Shown here: in pieces, positions 11,106-19,493 of the stretch
How positions within the stretch are numbered: position 1 is the stretch's first letter
How the letters are laid out: the number at the start of each line of letters is the position of its first letter
Origin: Actinomycetospora callitridis
GTDB taxonomy: Bacteria; Actinomycetota; Actinomycetes; Mycobacteriales; Pseudonocardiaceae
Direction: 5' to 3'
Assembly (NCBI RefSeq): GCF_028737265.1
Contig: NZ_JAQZAK010000009.1
Location: 62,001-126,000 of the forward strand
DNA: 64,000 bases
The notes under the pieces: generated by a model
Told to the model about the DNA's origin: nothing
The model's input: only the letters and a program-made list of their open reading frames with translations
Database searches by the model: none
Translations under genes and position numbers: made by a program

Positions 11106-11119
11106 GGGGAGATCTCCCC
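11106..11119. promoter_or_regulatory. candidate operator dyad 2 (GGGGAGATCTCCCC)
   Basis: A perfect 14-bp palindrome 60-73 bp before the peroxidase start codon. It shares the GGGGA/TCCCC arms and the following CTSTGCC context with dyad 1, 180 bp away. The two copies in one divergent promoter region suggest a regulator binding both sides, most simply the adjacent LuxR-type protein. Confidence 0.5.
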
Positions 11120-11178
11120 TCTGCCCTGGGCGTGCATGACGAGGAATCGTCGGTGTCACCGGAAAAGGGGGAACCACC

Positions 11179-12897
11179 ATGGCCATTCCCGGCAAGGGGA
11201 CGCGCGTCCTGACGAACCTCAACCACGGCGGGCACGCGCTCTCGGAGGAGCTGTTCCAGGCGACAGCGAACGCGGAGGCGCGGGAGGACATCGCCCGATT
11301 GCGGGAGGTGACCCGCAATGCAGCGATCGACACGGCGTCAAAGGACGACACGACGCCGTTCCACTACCTGTTCGTGAATCTCGCGGACCGCTACCCGACC
11401 GCGCACCTGCCGAACACGACGCCGGAGGCGGTCGTCGTCGCGCTCAAGGCCCTCGGCTCGGCGATGATCGACCAGGACCCGGTGGACGGAGCCAATGTCA
11501 ATGCGCCCATCCCGCCGGTGTTCACGTACTGGGGCCAGTTCATCGACCACGACCTGACCGCGAACACGGATCGGGACAAGGACCTGAGCATCGTCGATGC
11601 CGTGTTCGATCCCGAGCACCCCGACGACGTCGTCGCCCAGCTCGGCAATCTGCGTCAGCCCGCTCTCAACCTCGACTCGCTCTACGGCGACGGACCCGCC
11701 GCCAGCGGGCAATCCGGCGCGGTGCCGTACGTGGACGGGAAGCGGTTCAAGCTCGGCAAGTTGGCGCCGACCACCCCGGGCGGGCCGGTGCGCACCGAGC
11801 CCGTCCCCCCGCTCCTCGACACGCGGGACGTGCCCCGGGTCGAGGCCCCGGGAACCGCCGACCTGCCCACCGGGACCGCGCTGATCGGCGATGGGCGCAA
11901 CGACGAGAACCTCGTGGTCGCCCAGCTGCACGTCGCGTTCCTGCACTTCCACAACAAGGTCGTCGACTGGGTCGAGGCCCACGACCCGCAGCCCGACGCG
12001 CCGGCGACCTTCGAGCGTGCCCGCCAGCTCGTCCGCTGGACCTACCAGTGGCTCGTCGTGAACCAGTTCCTTCCCCAGCTGGTCGTGCAGGAGGCGCTGG
12101 ACGCGGTCGACGCGAACCCGCTGTTCACGGCAACGAGCAGCGGGACCTACATGCCGCTCGAGTTCTCGGTGGCCGCCTTCCGGTTCGGGCACAGCATGGT
12201 CCGGGGCGCCTACGACTGGAACCGCAACTTCGGGCGGCTGGCCGGGCAGCAGGACACCCATGCGTCGTTCGACCTGCTCTTCGCGTTCACCGGGAAGGCG
12301 AGGCCGATCTTCTTCGGGACCGGCGCCGCCAGCTTGCCCGACAATTGGCCGGCTGAATGGGACCGGCTCGTCGACGACCCGCCTCTCTTCCAGGACCGCC
12401 TGGCCCGGAAGATCGATACGCATCTCGCCTTCCCGCTGAACCAGATGGTGAACGAGGGGAACGATCCCCATCTCGCGGAGCGCGTGCGGCGGCTGCTGAA
12501 GCGGTTGGCGGTCCGGAACCTCCTGCGGGGCTACAAGCTCGGCATCCCGACCGGCCAGGCGGTAGCCGCCGAGCTCGGGGTCCCTGCGCTCACCAAGGCC
12601 CAGCTGAACTCGGGCGCAGGGACGATCCTCGGGGACGCCCTCGCCGACGGCGGCTTCCTCGACGCCACGCCACTGTGGTTCTACATCCTCAAGGAGGCCG
12701 AGATCGGCGGTGGCGGCAAGCTCGGTGTGGTGGGCGGCCGGATCGTGGCGGAGACCCTCCGCGGGCAGATTCGCCTCGACCCGGACTCCTTCGAGAACGC
12801 CGGGAACGGCTGGACCCCGGATGCCGGGGTGAAGGACGCGAACGGAAACCCCGTCCGCACCATCGCTGATCTCTTCCGCTTCGCCGGCGTCCTCTGA
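11179..12897 (+). CDS. animal-type haem peroxidase (peroxidasin-like)
   Basis: 572 residues, close to the size of one animal-peroxidase catalytic domain. Recognisable residues are distal His124 and haem-linking Asp125 in WGQFIDHDLT, catalytic Arg240 in GDGRNDENLVVAQLH, and proximal His338 in EFSVAAFRFGHSMV. The enzyme uses H2O2 to oxidise halides or organic substrates. No signal peptide or membrane segment is visible, so it is probably cytosolic or exported by an unclassical route. ATG follows AAAAGGGGGAA. Its TGA overlaps the ATG of the protease-hydrolase gene (TGATG), which implies translational coupling. It leads a three-gene cassette with a protease fusion and a radical copper oxidase, the latter able to supply H2O2. 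Confidence 0.93.
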   Translation: MAIPGKGTRVLTNLNHGGHALSEELFQATANAEAREDIARLREVTRNAAIDTASKDDTTPFHYLFVNLADRYPTAHLPNTTPEAVVVALKALGSAMIDQDPVDGANVNAPIPPVFTYWGQFIDHDLTANTDRDKDLSIVDAVFDPEHPDDVVAQLGNLRQPALNLDSLYGDGPAASGQSGAVPYVDGKRFKLGKLAPTTPGGPVRTEPVPPLLDTRDVPRVEAPGTADLPTGTALIGDGRNDENLVVAQLHVAFLHFHNKVVDWVEAHDPQPDAPATFERARQLVRWTYQWLVVNQFLPQLVVQEALDAVDANPLFTATSSGTYMPLEFSVAAFRFGHSMVRGAYDWNRNFGRLAGQQDTHASFDLLFAFTGKARPIFFGTGAASLPDNWPAEWDRLVDDPPLFQDRLARKIDTHLAFPLNQMVNEGNDPHLAERVRRLLKRLAVRNLLRGYKLGIPTGQAVAAELGVPALTKAQLNSGAGTILGDALADGGFLDATPLWFYILKEAEIGGGGKLGVVGGRIVAETLRGQIRLDPDSFENAGNGWTPDAGVKDANGNPVRTIADLFRFAGVL

Positions 12898-14825
12898 TGG
12901 CCACCACCCTGCGAGAACAGCAGGAGCTCGCCGCGTCCCGGTACAAGCGCCGGGCACCGGAGAGGGCGGAGACGGAACGCAAGCAGGAGGCGTTGGGCAC
13001 GCTCGTCGCCGACGACCCCGACCAGATCGAGGCCCGGGCGGAACGGCTCCTCGGGGACGCCGTCGGGTCGCGGGCGGTGCGGCAGGCCGCCCGGCACGAG
13101 GGCGTTCTCGAACGGATCATCGCCGAGAACGACCTGCAGCCGAGCCTCTTCCTCGGGCGCGGGACGGCGATCGCCGAGTCCGTCGGCCGGATCTCGCTCG
13201 CGGACGGCGGGGCGGGGACCGGCTTCCTCGTCGGCCGACGGCTCCTGCTGACGAACAACCACGTCCTGCCCGACGCCGCCTCCGCGGCCGGGGCGTTCGT
13301 GGAGTTCGACTTCGAGCTGGGGCCGGACGGCAGACCGGAGGCGCCGGCCGCCTTCGACCTGGACCCCGGCACGCTGTTCCTCACCGACGCCGAGATCGAC
13401 GCGAGTCTCGTGGCGGTCGCGCCGGCGAGCGGTGTGGCCGCCGGCGACAAGTACGGGTGGAACAAGCTGCTCAAGCAGCAGGGGAAGATCGTGATCGGCG
13501 AGGCCGCGAACGTCATCGGTCATCCCTCGGGGCGCCGGAAGGAGATCGCGGTCCGCAACAACCGGCTCCTCGACCAGCTCCCGGACTTCCTCCACTACGA
13601 GGCGGACACCGAGCCGGGCAACTCCGGATCGCCGGTGTTCAACGACCAGTGGGAGGTCGTCGCGCTCCACCACTCCGGCGTACCGCGGACGAACGACGCC
13701 GGCCAGTGGCTCACGACCGACGGCGCGGTGTGGGACCGCTCGATGGGCGACGCCGCGGTCGCCTGGGTGGCCAACGAGGGCGCGCGGATCTCGGTGGTGC
13801 TCACGCGGCTGCGGGCGCTGGCGCGCACGCCCGCGCAGACGGCGCTCCTCGAGGAGTTCGGCGTCGAGGCGCTGGTCGGCGCGGGGCCGACGGAGGGCGC
13901 GCTGCGTACGACGAGGACGGCCCGCGAGATCACCGGCCGCACCGGCATCCGGGCCGTCCCGGAGACGCCACCGCACCTCGTCTTCCTCCACGGTCGATCC
14001 CAGCAGGGCCGGGACCCGCTGGTGCTCCGGGCGGAGTGGGCGGGTGGCCTCGCCCGCGGGCTCGGCGCGGTCGGGCGCGCGCCGCTCGACCCGGCGCGCG
14101 TCTGGTTCCCCTTCTACGGCGACGTCCTCGCCGAGCTGGCCGGACCGTCCGCGGTCGAGCGCACGGTCATCGAGGACGACGGCGCGCCGGCGGCCGTGCG
14201 CGCGGCACCGTCGACCACGTCGGCCCGCGCCACCTACGCCGCGCTGATCGAGGACGCGGCGGGCCTGGCCGGTTTCCGCGCGCAGGCGTCCCGCGAACGG
14301 GAAGGCCTCGGCGACCTGGTCGCCGGGCTGCAGCCGGCCCTCTCCTGGCTGGCCGACAAGAGCCGTCTGGACGACCTGTTCATCGCCGTACGGTTCCGCG
14401 ACGTGGCGCTCTATCTCGAGGACGACGCGACGCGGAACCGCATCCTGAGTACCGTGCTCGAGACGATCCCGGCGTCGGGACCGGTGACGCTGGTGTCCCA
14501 CAGCCTCGGCACGGTGGTCGCGATGGACCTGCTGACGCGCCTGCCGGCCGGCGTCGAGGTCCGGCTGCTCGTCACCGCGGGCAGCCCGCTGGGCATGGAC
14601 TCGGTGAACAAGAGGCTCCTGCTCGGCGGACCGCGCCGTCCGGACGTCGGCCGCTGGATCAACGCCTGGTGCCCGGCGGACGCCGTCGCGATCGGCGCAC
14701 CCCTGGCTCCCGTCTGGGACGGGGTCGAGGATGTGCAGACCGCGAAGACGGGCGAGAGCGCGCACTCGATCGTCGAGTACCTCGCCGACCTCCGGGTGGC
14801 GTCCGCGATCGGCGAGGAGGCGTAG
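12897..14825 (+). CDS. trypsin-like serine protease fused to alpha/beta hydrolase
   Basis: 642 residues with two catalytic domains. After a helical, charged N-terminus of about 90 residues comes a V8/trypsin-like protease: His122 in LLTNNHVLP, Asp168 in EIDASLVAV and Ser243 in EPGNSGSPVF. From about residue 360 an alpha/beta hydrolase begins (PHLVFLHGRSQQG), with nucleophile Ser536 in SHSLGTVVAMDLL and a later VTAGSPLGM strand, as in lipase/PGAP1-like folds. No secretion signal is seen. Its ATG overlaps the peroxidase stop; the copper oxidase follows after 84 bp. The role is unknown: it could mature or remove partner proteins, or act on lipids or esters. Both triads look intact. Confidence 0.88.
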   Translation: MATTLREQQELAASRYKRRAPERAETERKQEALGTLVADDPDQIEARAERLLGDAVGSRAVRQAARHEGVLERIIAENDLQPSLFLGRGTAIAESVGRISLADGGAGTGFLVGRRLLLTNNHVLPDAASAAGAFVEFDFELGPDGRPEAPAAFDLDPGTLFLTDAEIDASLVAVAPASGVAAGDKYGWNKLLKQQGKIVIGEAANVIGHPSGRRKEIAVRNNRLLDQLPDFLHYEADTEPGNSGSPVFNDQWEVVALHHSGVPRTNDAGQWLTTDGAVWDRSMGDAAVAWVANEGARISVVLTRLRALARTPAQTALLEEFGVEALVGAGPTEGALRTTRTAREITGRTGIRAVPETPPHLVFLHGRSQQGRDPLVLRAEWAGGLARGLGAVGRAPLDPARVWFPFYGDVLAELAGPSAVERTVIEDDGAPAAVRAAPSTTSARATYAALIEDAAGLAGFRAQASREREGLGDLVAGLQPALSWLADKSRLDDLFIAVRFRDVALYLEDDATRNRILSTVLETIPASGPVTLVSHSLGTVVAMDLLTRLPAGVEVRLLVTAGSPLGMDSVNKRLLLGGPRRPDVGRWINAWCPADAVAIGAPLAPVWDGVEDVQTAKTGESAHSIVEYLADLRVASAIGEEA

Positions 14826-14909
14826 CGACCCACGACAGGTACCGACGAACACCGGCACGCCGCCACGGGCCGCCGTGGCGGCGTGCCCTCACCAGGGGGA
14901 GATGTCGCC

Positions 14910-16946
14910 GTGCCCGACGAGACGGAACAGGGTCGCTGGGACCCGGTCTTCGGGCTGCCGGACGTCGCGATCCACGTCACGGTGCTGCCCACCGGGAAGG
15001 TCCTCGCCTGGGGGCGCCGGAAGGACCCGCACGGCGGAATGGATCAACAGGGCTGCGCGCCGTTCGTGTGGGACCCGGTGACCGGGACGGCCACGCCCAC
15101 CGAGGAACCGCGCCGCGGCGACGGCACGACGCCGGTCAACCTGTTCTGCTCCGGCCACACCCTCCTCGCCGACGGACGCCTCCTGGTCGCCGGCGGTCAC
15201 ATCAGGGACGGCGACGGCCTCGACCAGGCCTGTCTCTACGACGCCACGGGCGACTCGTGGACGGCCCTGCCTCCCCTGCGCAGCGGGCGCTGGTATCCGA
15301 GCGCCATCACGCTCGCCGACGGGCGGGCGCTCGTCATCTCGGGCAGCCACCAGGACGGTCCGAACCAGCCCGTCGAGCCCGTCCCCGAGATCTGGGACGG
15401 GACGTCCTGGCAGCCGACACGGGACTTCATCGGTCTGCCGCTCTACCCACGGATCCACCTGACACCGGACAACCGGATCGCCATGTCCGGCTCGAACCCG
15501 TTGACCAAGCTGCTCGACACCACGGGCCCGGGGGAGTGGACGCCGCCCCCCGGACCGGACATCGCCCGCGCGAAGAGCGAACGTCAGTACGGGCCGGCGG
15601 TCATGTACTCGCCCGGCCGGATCCTCTATCTGGGCGGCGGCAACGACCTCGGTGACGACCGCCCCACGGCCGACTGCGAGAAGATCGACCTCACGGCACC
15701 GTCACCGGCGTGGGAACCGGCGGCGAGCATGGCCTTCCGGCGTCGCCACCACAACGCCACGCTGCTGCCCGACGGGACGGTGCTGGTCACCGGAGGCACG
15801 AGTGGCCCCGGCTTCAACGACCTCGTCCCCGGCGCGCCGGTGCACAGCGCCGAGCTGTGGGACCCGGGGACGGACACCTGGACGACGCTCGCGGCGGAGG
15901 ACGTCGACCGCTGCTACCACTCGACGGCGATCCTCCTGCCCGACGCGACCGTGCTCAGCGCGGGTGGCGGAGAGTTCGTCATCGGCGTCCAGCCCAACGA
16001 TCCGGCGGACACCCACCGCGACGCGCAGATCTTCCACCCGCCCTACCTCTTCCGCGGTCCGCGCCCGGCCATCGACGCCGCTCCCGACGACCTCACCCCC
16101 GGGCAGACGTTCACCCTCACCACGACCGGAGCGCCGACCGACACCGTGACCCTCCTGCGGCTCGGGTCGACGACGCACACCCTCGACGCCGACCAGCGGT
16201 TCCTCCGGCTCACGTCGTCCGGCACCGGGCAGGAGCGCGTTGTCACGGTGCCCGAGAACCCTGCCGAGTGCCCCCCGGGCCACTACATGCTCTTCGCGCT
16301 CAGCGCCGACGGGGTCCCCTCGACGGCCCGCATCGTCCGGGTCGGCGTGGTCACGCCCACCGAGGCGCCGACGGAGGACCGGCGTGAGAGGTCGCCGGCA
16401 GGACGGCGCGCCCCGCGGGCCGAGAGCGCCGGGACCGGCACCGTCGTGACGATCGGGCTCACGGCGCAGTGCCCCTACGGTCTCGGCCCGTGCTGGGGCG
16501 GCGCGTACTCCGCCCTGAGCCACCTGGAGGACGTCGTCCACGTCGATCCCGTGCCGAACCAGACCGACCAGACCGCGCAGGTGTCGCTGGCCCATCAGGG
16601 CCTACCCGACCTCTCCCAGTGGCCGGAGCAGTTCGCGAGCTGGGCGAACGCGAGCTACGTCGTACGGGGCGTCGAGGTGTCGATGACGGGCACGCTCGTC
16701 GCGACCACACACCTCGGCGTCCCGGCTCTCGACCAGCCGCTGCCGCTCCGACCGATGGTCCGCGGGAGCCAGCTGGCGTGGGATCTGCGTCGCCGACGGA
16801 GACGTCCCCTGACACCCGACGAGCGAGGGGCCTACGAGCGACTCGTCGCCGAGCGCCCCCGCGGTGAGGTCACGGTCACCGGCCCCCTGCGCCTCGTGCG
16901 AGGCCGCCCGGTCCTCTCGGTGCGCGTCGTCGACGCCGGGTCGTGA
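14910..16946 (+). CDS. radical copper oxidase (galactose oxidase/GlxA-like) with extra C-terminal domain
   Basis: About 678 residues. Kelch-type propeller repeats carry the residues of the galactose oxidase family: Cys80 (NLFCSGHT) and Tyr129 (RWYPSAI) for the Tyr-Cys cofactor, Tyr336-His337 (DRCYHSTAILL) and His458 (PPGHYMLF) as copper ligands. An immunoglobulin-like DUF1929 region precedes about residue 490. Such enzymes oxidise primary alcohols or aldehydes and release H2O2. Residues from about 510 to 678 form a separate domain starting TAQCPYGLGPCWGGAYSAL (Cys521, Cys528) that I cannot name. No signal peptide is visible, unlike Streptomyces GlxA. I chose GTG at 14910 because AGGGGGAGA lies 8 nt upstream; GTG 14883 is the alternative. 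Last gene of the oxidative cassette. Confidence 0.9.
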   Translation: MPDETEQGRWDPVFGLPDVAIHVTVLPTGKVLAWGRRKDPHGGMDQQGCAPFVWDPVTGTATPTEEPRRGDGTTPVNLFCSGHTLLADGRLLVAGGHIRDGDGLDQACLYDATGDSWTALPPLRSGRWYPSAITLADGRALVISGSHQDGPNQPVEPVPEIWDGTSWQPTRDFIGLPLYPRIHLTPDNRIAMSGSNPLTKLLDTTGPGEWTPPPGPDIARAKSERQYGPAVMYSPGRILYLGGGNDLGDDRPTADCEKIDLTAPSPAWEPAASMAFRRRHHNATLLPDGTVLVTGGTSGPGFNDLVPGAPVHSAELWDPGTDTWTTLAAEDVDRCYHSTAILLPDATVLSAGGGEFVIGVQPNDPADTHRDAQIFHPPYLFRGPRPAIDAAPDDLTPGQTFTLTTTGAPTDTVTLLRLGSTTHTLDADQRFLRLTSSGTGQERVVTVPENPAECPPGHYMLFALSADGVPSTARIVRVGVVTPTEAPTEDRRERSPAGRRAPRAESAGTGTVVTIGLTAQCPYGLGPCWGGAYSALSHLEDVVHVDPVPNQTDQTAQVSLAHQGLPDLSQWPEQFASWANASYVVRGVEVSMTGTLVATTHLGVPALDQPLPLRPMVRGSQLAWDLRRRRRRPLTPDERGAYERLVAERPRGEVTVTGPLRLVRGRPVLSVRVVDAGS

Positions 16947-17017
16947 GGCCGGGCGGCAGCGGGGCGATCGTCCGACTACGGTGCGACCGTCCCGCTGCCG
17001 CCGTCTGGAGGAACCCC

Positions 17018-17473
17018 ATGGCCGACGACGTCGTCGTCACCCGCACCGTCGATGCGCCGCCCGAGCGGGTGTGGGAGCTCGTCGGGGACCCGGCGCGGAT
17101 CGGGGACATCTCGCCGGAGTGCCACCGCGTCGACTGGGTCGGCGGCGCCACCGGGCCCGAGCCGGGTGCGCGGTTCAAGGGCCACAACCGCAAGGGGCTG
17201 CTCCGCTGGTCGACCGACGGCACCGTCGTCGAGTACGACCCGCAGCGGGCGATCAGCTGGGACGTCTCGCTGCTCGGGCAGCCGGTGGCCCGCTGGGGCT
17301 TCCGGCTCGTCCCCGAGGGCGGTCGGACGCGCATCGAGCAGTACTGGCAGGACCGTCGCAGCCCGATCGCCAACGTCGTCGGCCGTGCCCGCGCCTGGGA
17401 CGTGCCGGGGGCGAACCGCCGCGGCATGGAGCGGACGCTCGACACGGTCCGTCGCTCGGTCGAGAAGGGCTGA
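17018..17473 (+). CDS. SRPBCC family (polyketide cyclase/START-like) protein
   Basis: 151 residues with the ligand-cavity fold typical of SRPBCC proteins. It opens VVVTRTVDAPPERVWELVGD, continues with a strand-rich middle, and ends with a long C-terminal helix (MERTLDTVRRSVEKG). These bind or transform hydrophobic small molecules; the specific ligand is unknown. ATG at 17018 is preceded by GGAGG at 17007-17011; an open frame continues upstream but lacks family similarity. It lies 71 bp after the copper oxidase on the same strand and converges on the STAS gene, so it may or may not belong to the oxidase transcript. Confidence 0.88.
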   Translation: MADDVVVTRTVDAPPERVWELVGDPARIGDISPECHRVDWVGGATGPEPGARFKGHNRKGLLRWSTDGTVVEYDPQRAISWDVSLLGQPVARWGFRLVPEGGRTRIEQYWQDRRSPIANVVGRARAWDVPGANRRGMERTLDTVRRSVEKG

Positions 17474-17485
17474 GCGGGGAGCGGC

Positions 17486-17803
17486 TCAACCGTCGAGCGC
17501 CGCCACGCCCTCGAAGCCCGAGAGCTGGAGCACCCGCCGGGTCAGCGAGCCCGGCGGGGCCAGCACGGTCATCTCGATCTGCAGCACCTCGAGCCGGGCA
17601 CCCAGGGCGAACAGCACCCGCAGGCCGGCGCTGTCGAGGTAGGCGAGGTCGGCCAGGTCGAGCGTGACCGCCGAGGTCTCGTTGGTGATGGCCGCGGTCA
17701 GCTGCTCCTCGACCTCCAGCGCGTTCTCGAGGTCGATCTCGCCGCCCATGACGATGCGGACGGCCGAGCCCTCCGGGTGGACGACGACGGACGCGGCGGT
17801 CAT
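17486..17803 (-). CDS. STAS-domain anti-sigma factor antagonist
   Basis: 105 residues, one complete STAS domain of the RsbV/SpoIIAA type. The phosphorylatable serine is in LAYLDSAGLRVLFAL. In these partner-switch systems the unphosphorylated antagonist traps an anti-sigma kinase and frees a stress sigma factor. The gene overlaps the upstream PP2C/kinase-like gene by 4 bp (ATGA), which implies coupled translation and a dedicated partnership. No sigma factor gene is adjacent, so the target sigma factor must lie elsewhere. Confidence 0.92.
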   Translation of the reverse strand: MTAASVVVHPEGSAVRIVMGGEIDLENALEVEEQLTAAITNETSAVTLDLADLAYLDSAGLRVLFALGARLEVLQIEMTVLAPPGSLTRRVLQLSGFEGVAALDG

Positions 17804-19401
17804 CGGCTGCTCCCCGTGAGGTGACGTCGGAAGACGACGGTGGTGCCGCCGGGCCCGGGGGTCACGTCCATGTCGTCGCTGCACTGGCGGATCAGCGCGG
17901 TGCCCCGCCCGCGTTCCTGCCCGCGTGCCGGGCGCCATCGCCCGTTGTCGCGCACCGTCCCCACGACCGTCGCCCCCTCCAGCTCCATCTGCACGACCAG
18001 GGTCCCGCCGGCGGGCCCGTACGCGTGCTCCACGACGTTCGAGCACGCCTCACCGGTGGCGACGAGGATGTCGGCCGCGTCCTCGGGGGACGCCCCGGCG
18101 GCCGCGAGCCACCGGCGGACCGAGGAGCGGACGTCGGACAGGGTGCGCGTCACCGCCGGCACGACGATGCTCAGCGGCACCACCGACGGTGTGCCGAGAC
18201 GGTGGGCGACGAGCATCGCCACGTCGTCGCCGACCGGGGTGGCGCCGATCATGCGGTGCAGCACCCCGCCGCACACCGACTCGGCCTCCTCGGCCCGCAC
18301 GACCTCGCACAACGCGTCGAGGCCGGCGTCCAGCGGGCTCCCGCGCCGTTCGACGAGACCGTCGGTGTAGAGGAAGAGCAGCCCGTGGTCCGGGAGATCG
18401 ATCGTCGTGGTGCGGCGCGGGGGGCCGACGGACACCCCGACGGGCAGGTCGATCGGCAGGTTGAGCAGCGCCGCGCGCTCGCCGGGCTGCGCGATGATCG
18501 GCGGCAGGTGGCCGGCGCTCGACAGGGACACGCGCTCCAGCGACGGCTCGAAGATCGCGTAGAGGACCGTCGCCATGACGTTCTCCTCGAAGTGCTGCAC
18601 GTTGCCGTCCAGGCGCTCGAGGACCTCCGCGGGGTCGTCCTCCTCCAGGGCGAACGCACGCAGGGCGCTGCGCAGGCGACCCATGATCACGGCGGCCTGC
18701 AGCCCACGCCCGACCACGTCCCCGATGACGACGCCGAGGCGCCCGGACGGCAGGGAGAAGACGTCGTACCAGTCGCCGCCGAGACCGCCCGCGTCGCCGG
18801 GGATGTACCGCGCCGCGAACTCGATGCCGGTGACCCGCGGCAGCGCGCCGGGCATGAGGCTGCGCTGGAGGGCCGACGCCGCCGCGCGGTCGAGATCGGA
18901 CAGGCGGGTGCGCGTGACCAGGGCGATCCGGTCGGCGGCGGTCTGCAGCAGGTCCGCGTCGTCCATCGTGAAGCGCCTCGGTGTGAGGGTGCCGACGTGC
19001 AGGACACCCAGGACCTCGCCCTGGGCCACCAGGGGCACGCCGAGCAGCGAGCGGATGTCCTTCTCCCGCAGGATCGGGTTGAGGACGTTCGAGTGGTCGA
19101 CCTCGTCGATGATCACGGGCCGGCGCTCGGCGGCGATGCGCCCCGCGAACCCCTTCCCGACGGGGATGCGGACGCCCTGGCGGACCTCCTCCTCGATCCC
19201 GCGCGCGGCGGTGGCGACCAGGTAGGTCGAGGAAGGGTCCAGCAGGAGGACCGCCGAGGTGTCGGCGTCGAGCAGGGCACGCACCCGGTCCAGGAGCTCG
19301 TCGAGGAGATCCGCGACGTCCAGGTGGGCGAGCGTGGTGTCGGTGATCTGCTCGATCCGCCGCAGCCGGTCCTCGTTCGTCACGGGGGTGGTCGCGGCCA
19401 T
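17800..19401 (-). CDS. GAF - PP2C (SpoIIE-type) phosphatase - HATPase fusion regulator
   Basis: 533 residues. An N-terminal GAF sensor region (about 25-165) is followed by a SpoIIE-type PP2C phosphatase (GGDWYDVFSLPSG, IGDVVGRGLQAA, metal site DDVAML; about 190-395). The protein ends with an RsbW-like histidine-kinase-type ATPase domain whose N box is ATGEACSNVVEHAYG. It therefore carries both a phosphatase, which would dephosphorylate the STAS antagonist, and an anti-sigma-kinase-like domain. It is co-transcribed with the STAS gene (4-bp overlap). A TAGCGT hexamer lies 6 nt before the ATG, consistent with a nearly leaderless message. The GAF ligand is unknown. Confidence 0.92.
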   Translation of the reverse strand: MAATTPVTNEDRLRRIEQITDTTLAHLDVADLLDELLDRVRALLDADTSAVLLLDPSSTYLVATAARGIEEEVRQGVRIPVGKGFAGRIAAERRPVIIDEVDHSNVLNPILREKDIRSLLGVPLVAQGEVLGVLHVGTLTPRRFTMDDADLLQTAADRIALVTRTRLSDLDRAAASALQRSLMPGALPRVTGIEFAARYIPGDAGGLGGDWYDVFSLPSGRLGVVIGDVVGRGLQAAVIMGRLRSALRAFALEEDDPAEVLERLDGNVQHFEENVMATVLYAIFEPSLERVSLSSAGHLPPIIAQPGERAALLNLPIDLPVGVSVGPPRRTTTIDLPDHGLLFLYTDGLVERRGSPLDAGLDALCEVVRAEEAESVCGGVLHRMIGATPVGDDVAMLVAHRLGTPSVVPLSIVVPAVTRTLSDVRSSVRRWLAAAGASPEDAADILVATGEACSNVVEHAYGPAGGTLVVQMELEGATVVGTVRDNGRWRPARGQERGRGTALIRQCSDDMDVTPGPGGTTVVFRRHLTGSSR

Positions 19402-19480
19402 GCGGGAACGCTAGTACCCCGTCCGATCGCACGGAACGCACACCGTCCGGGTTCCCCCGCTCGCCGTCGGGGGTCCCGGC

Positions 19481-19486
19481 TAGCGT
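19481..19486 (+). promoter_or_regulatory. -10 element for leaderless xth transcript
   Basis: TAGCGT lies exactly 7 nt before GTG 19494, the spacing expected when transcription starts at the first base of the start codon. There is no ribosome site, which supports this start over GTG 19485. Confidence 0.5.
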
Positions 19487-19493
19487 GGCGGGC

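Noticed and set aside
10824..11351. Upstream extension of the LuxR-type gene
   Set aside because: It would run into the peroxidase gene and has no homology; ATG 10823 begins directly before the ATPase.
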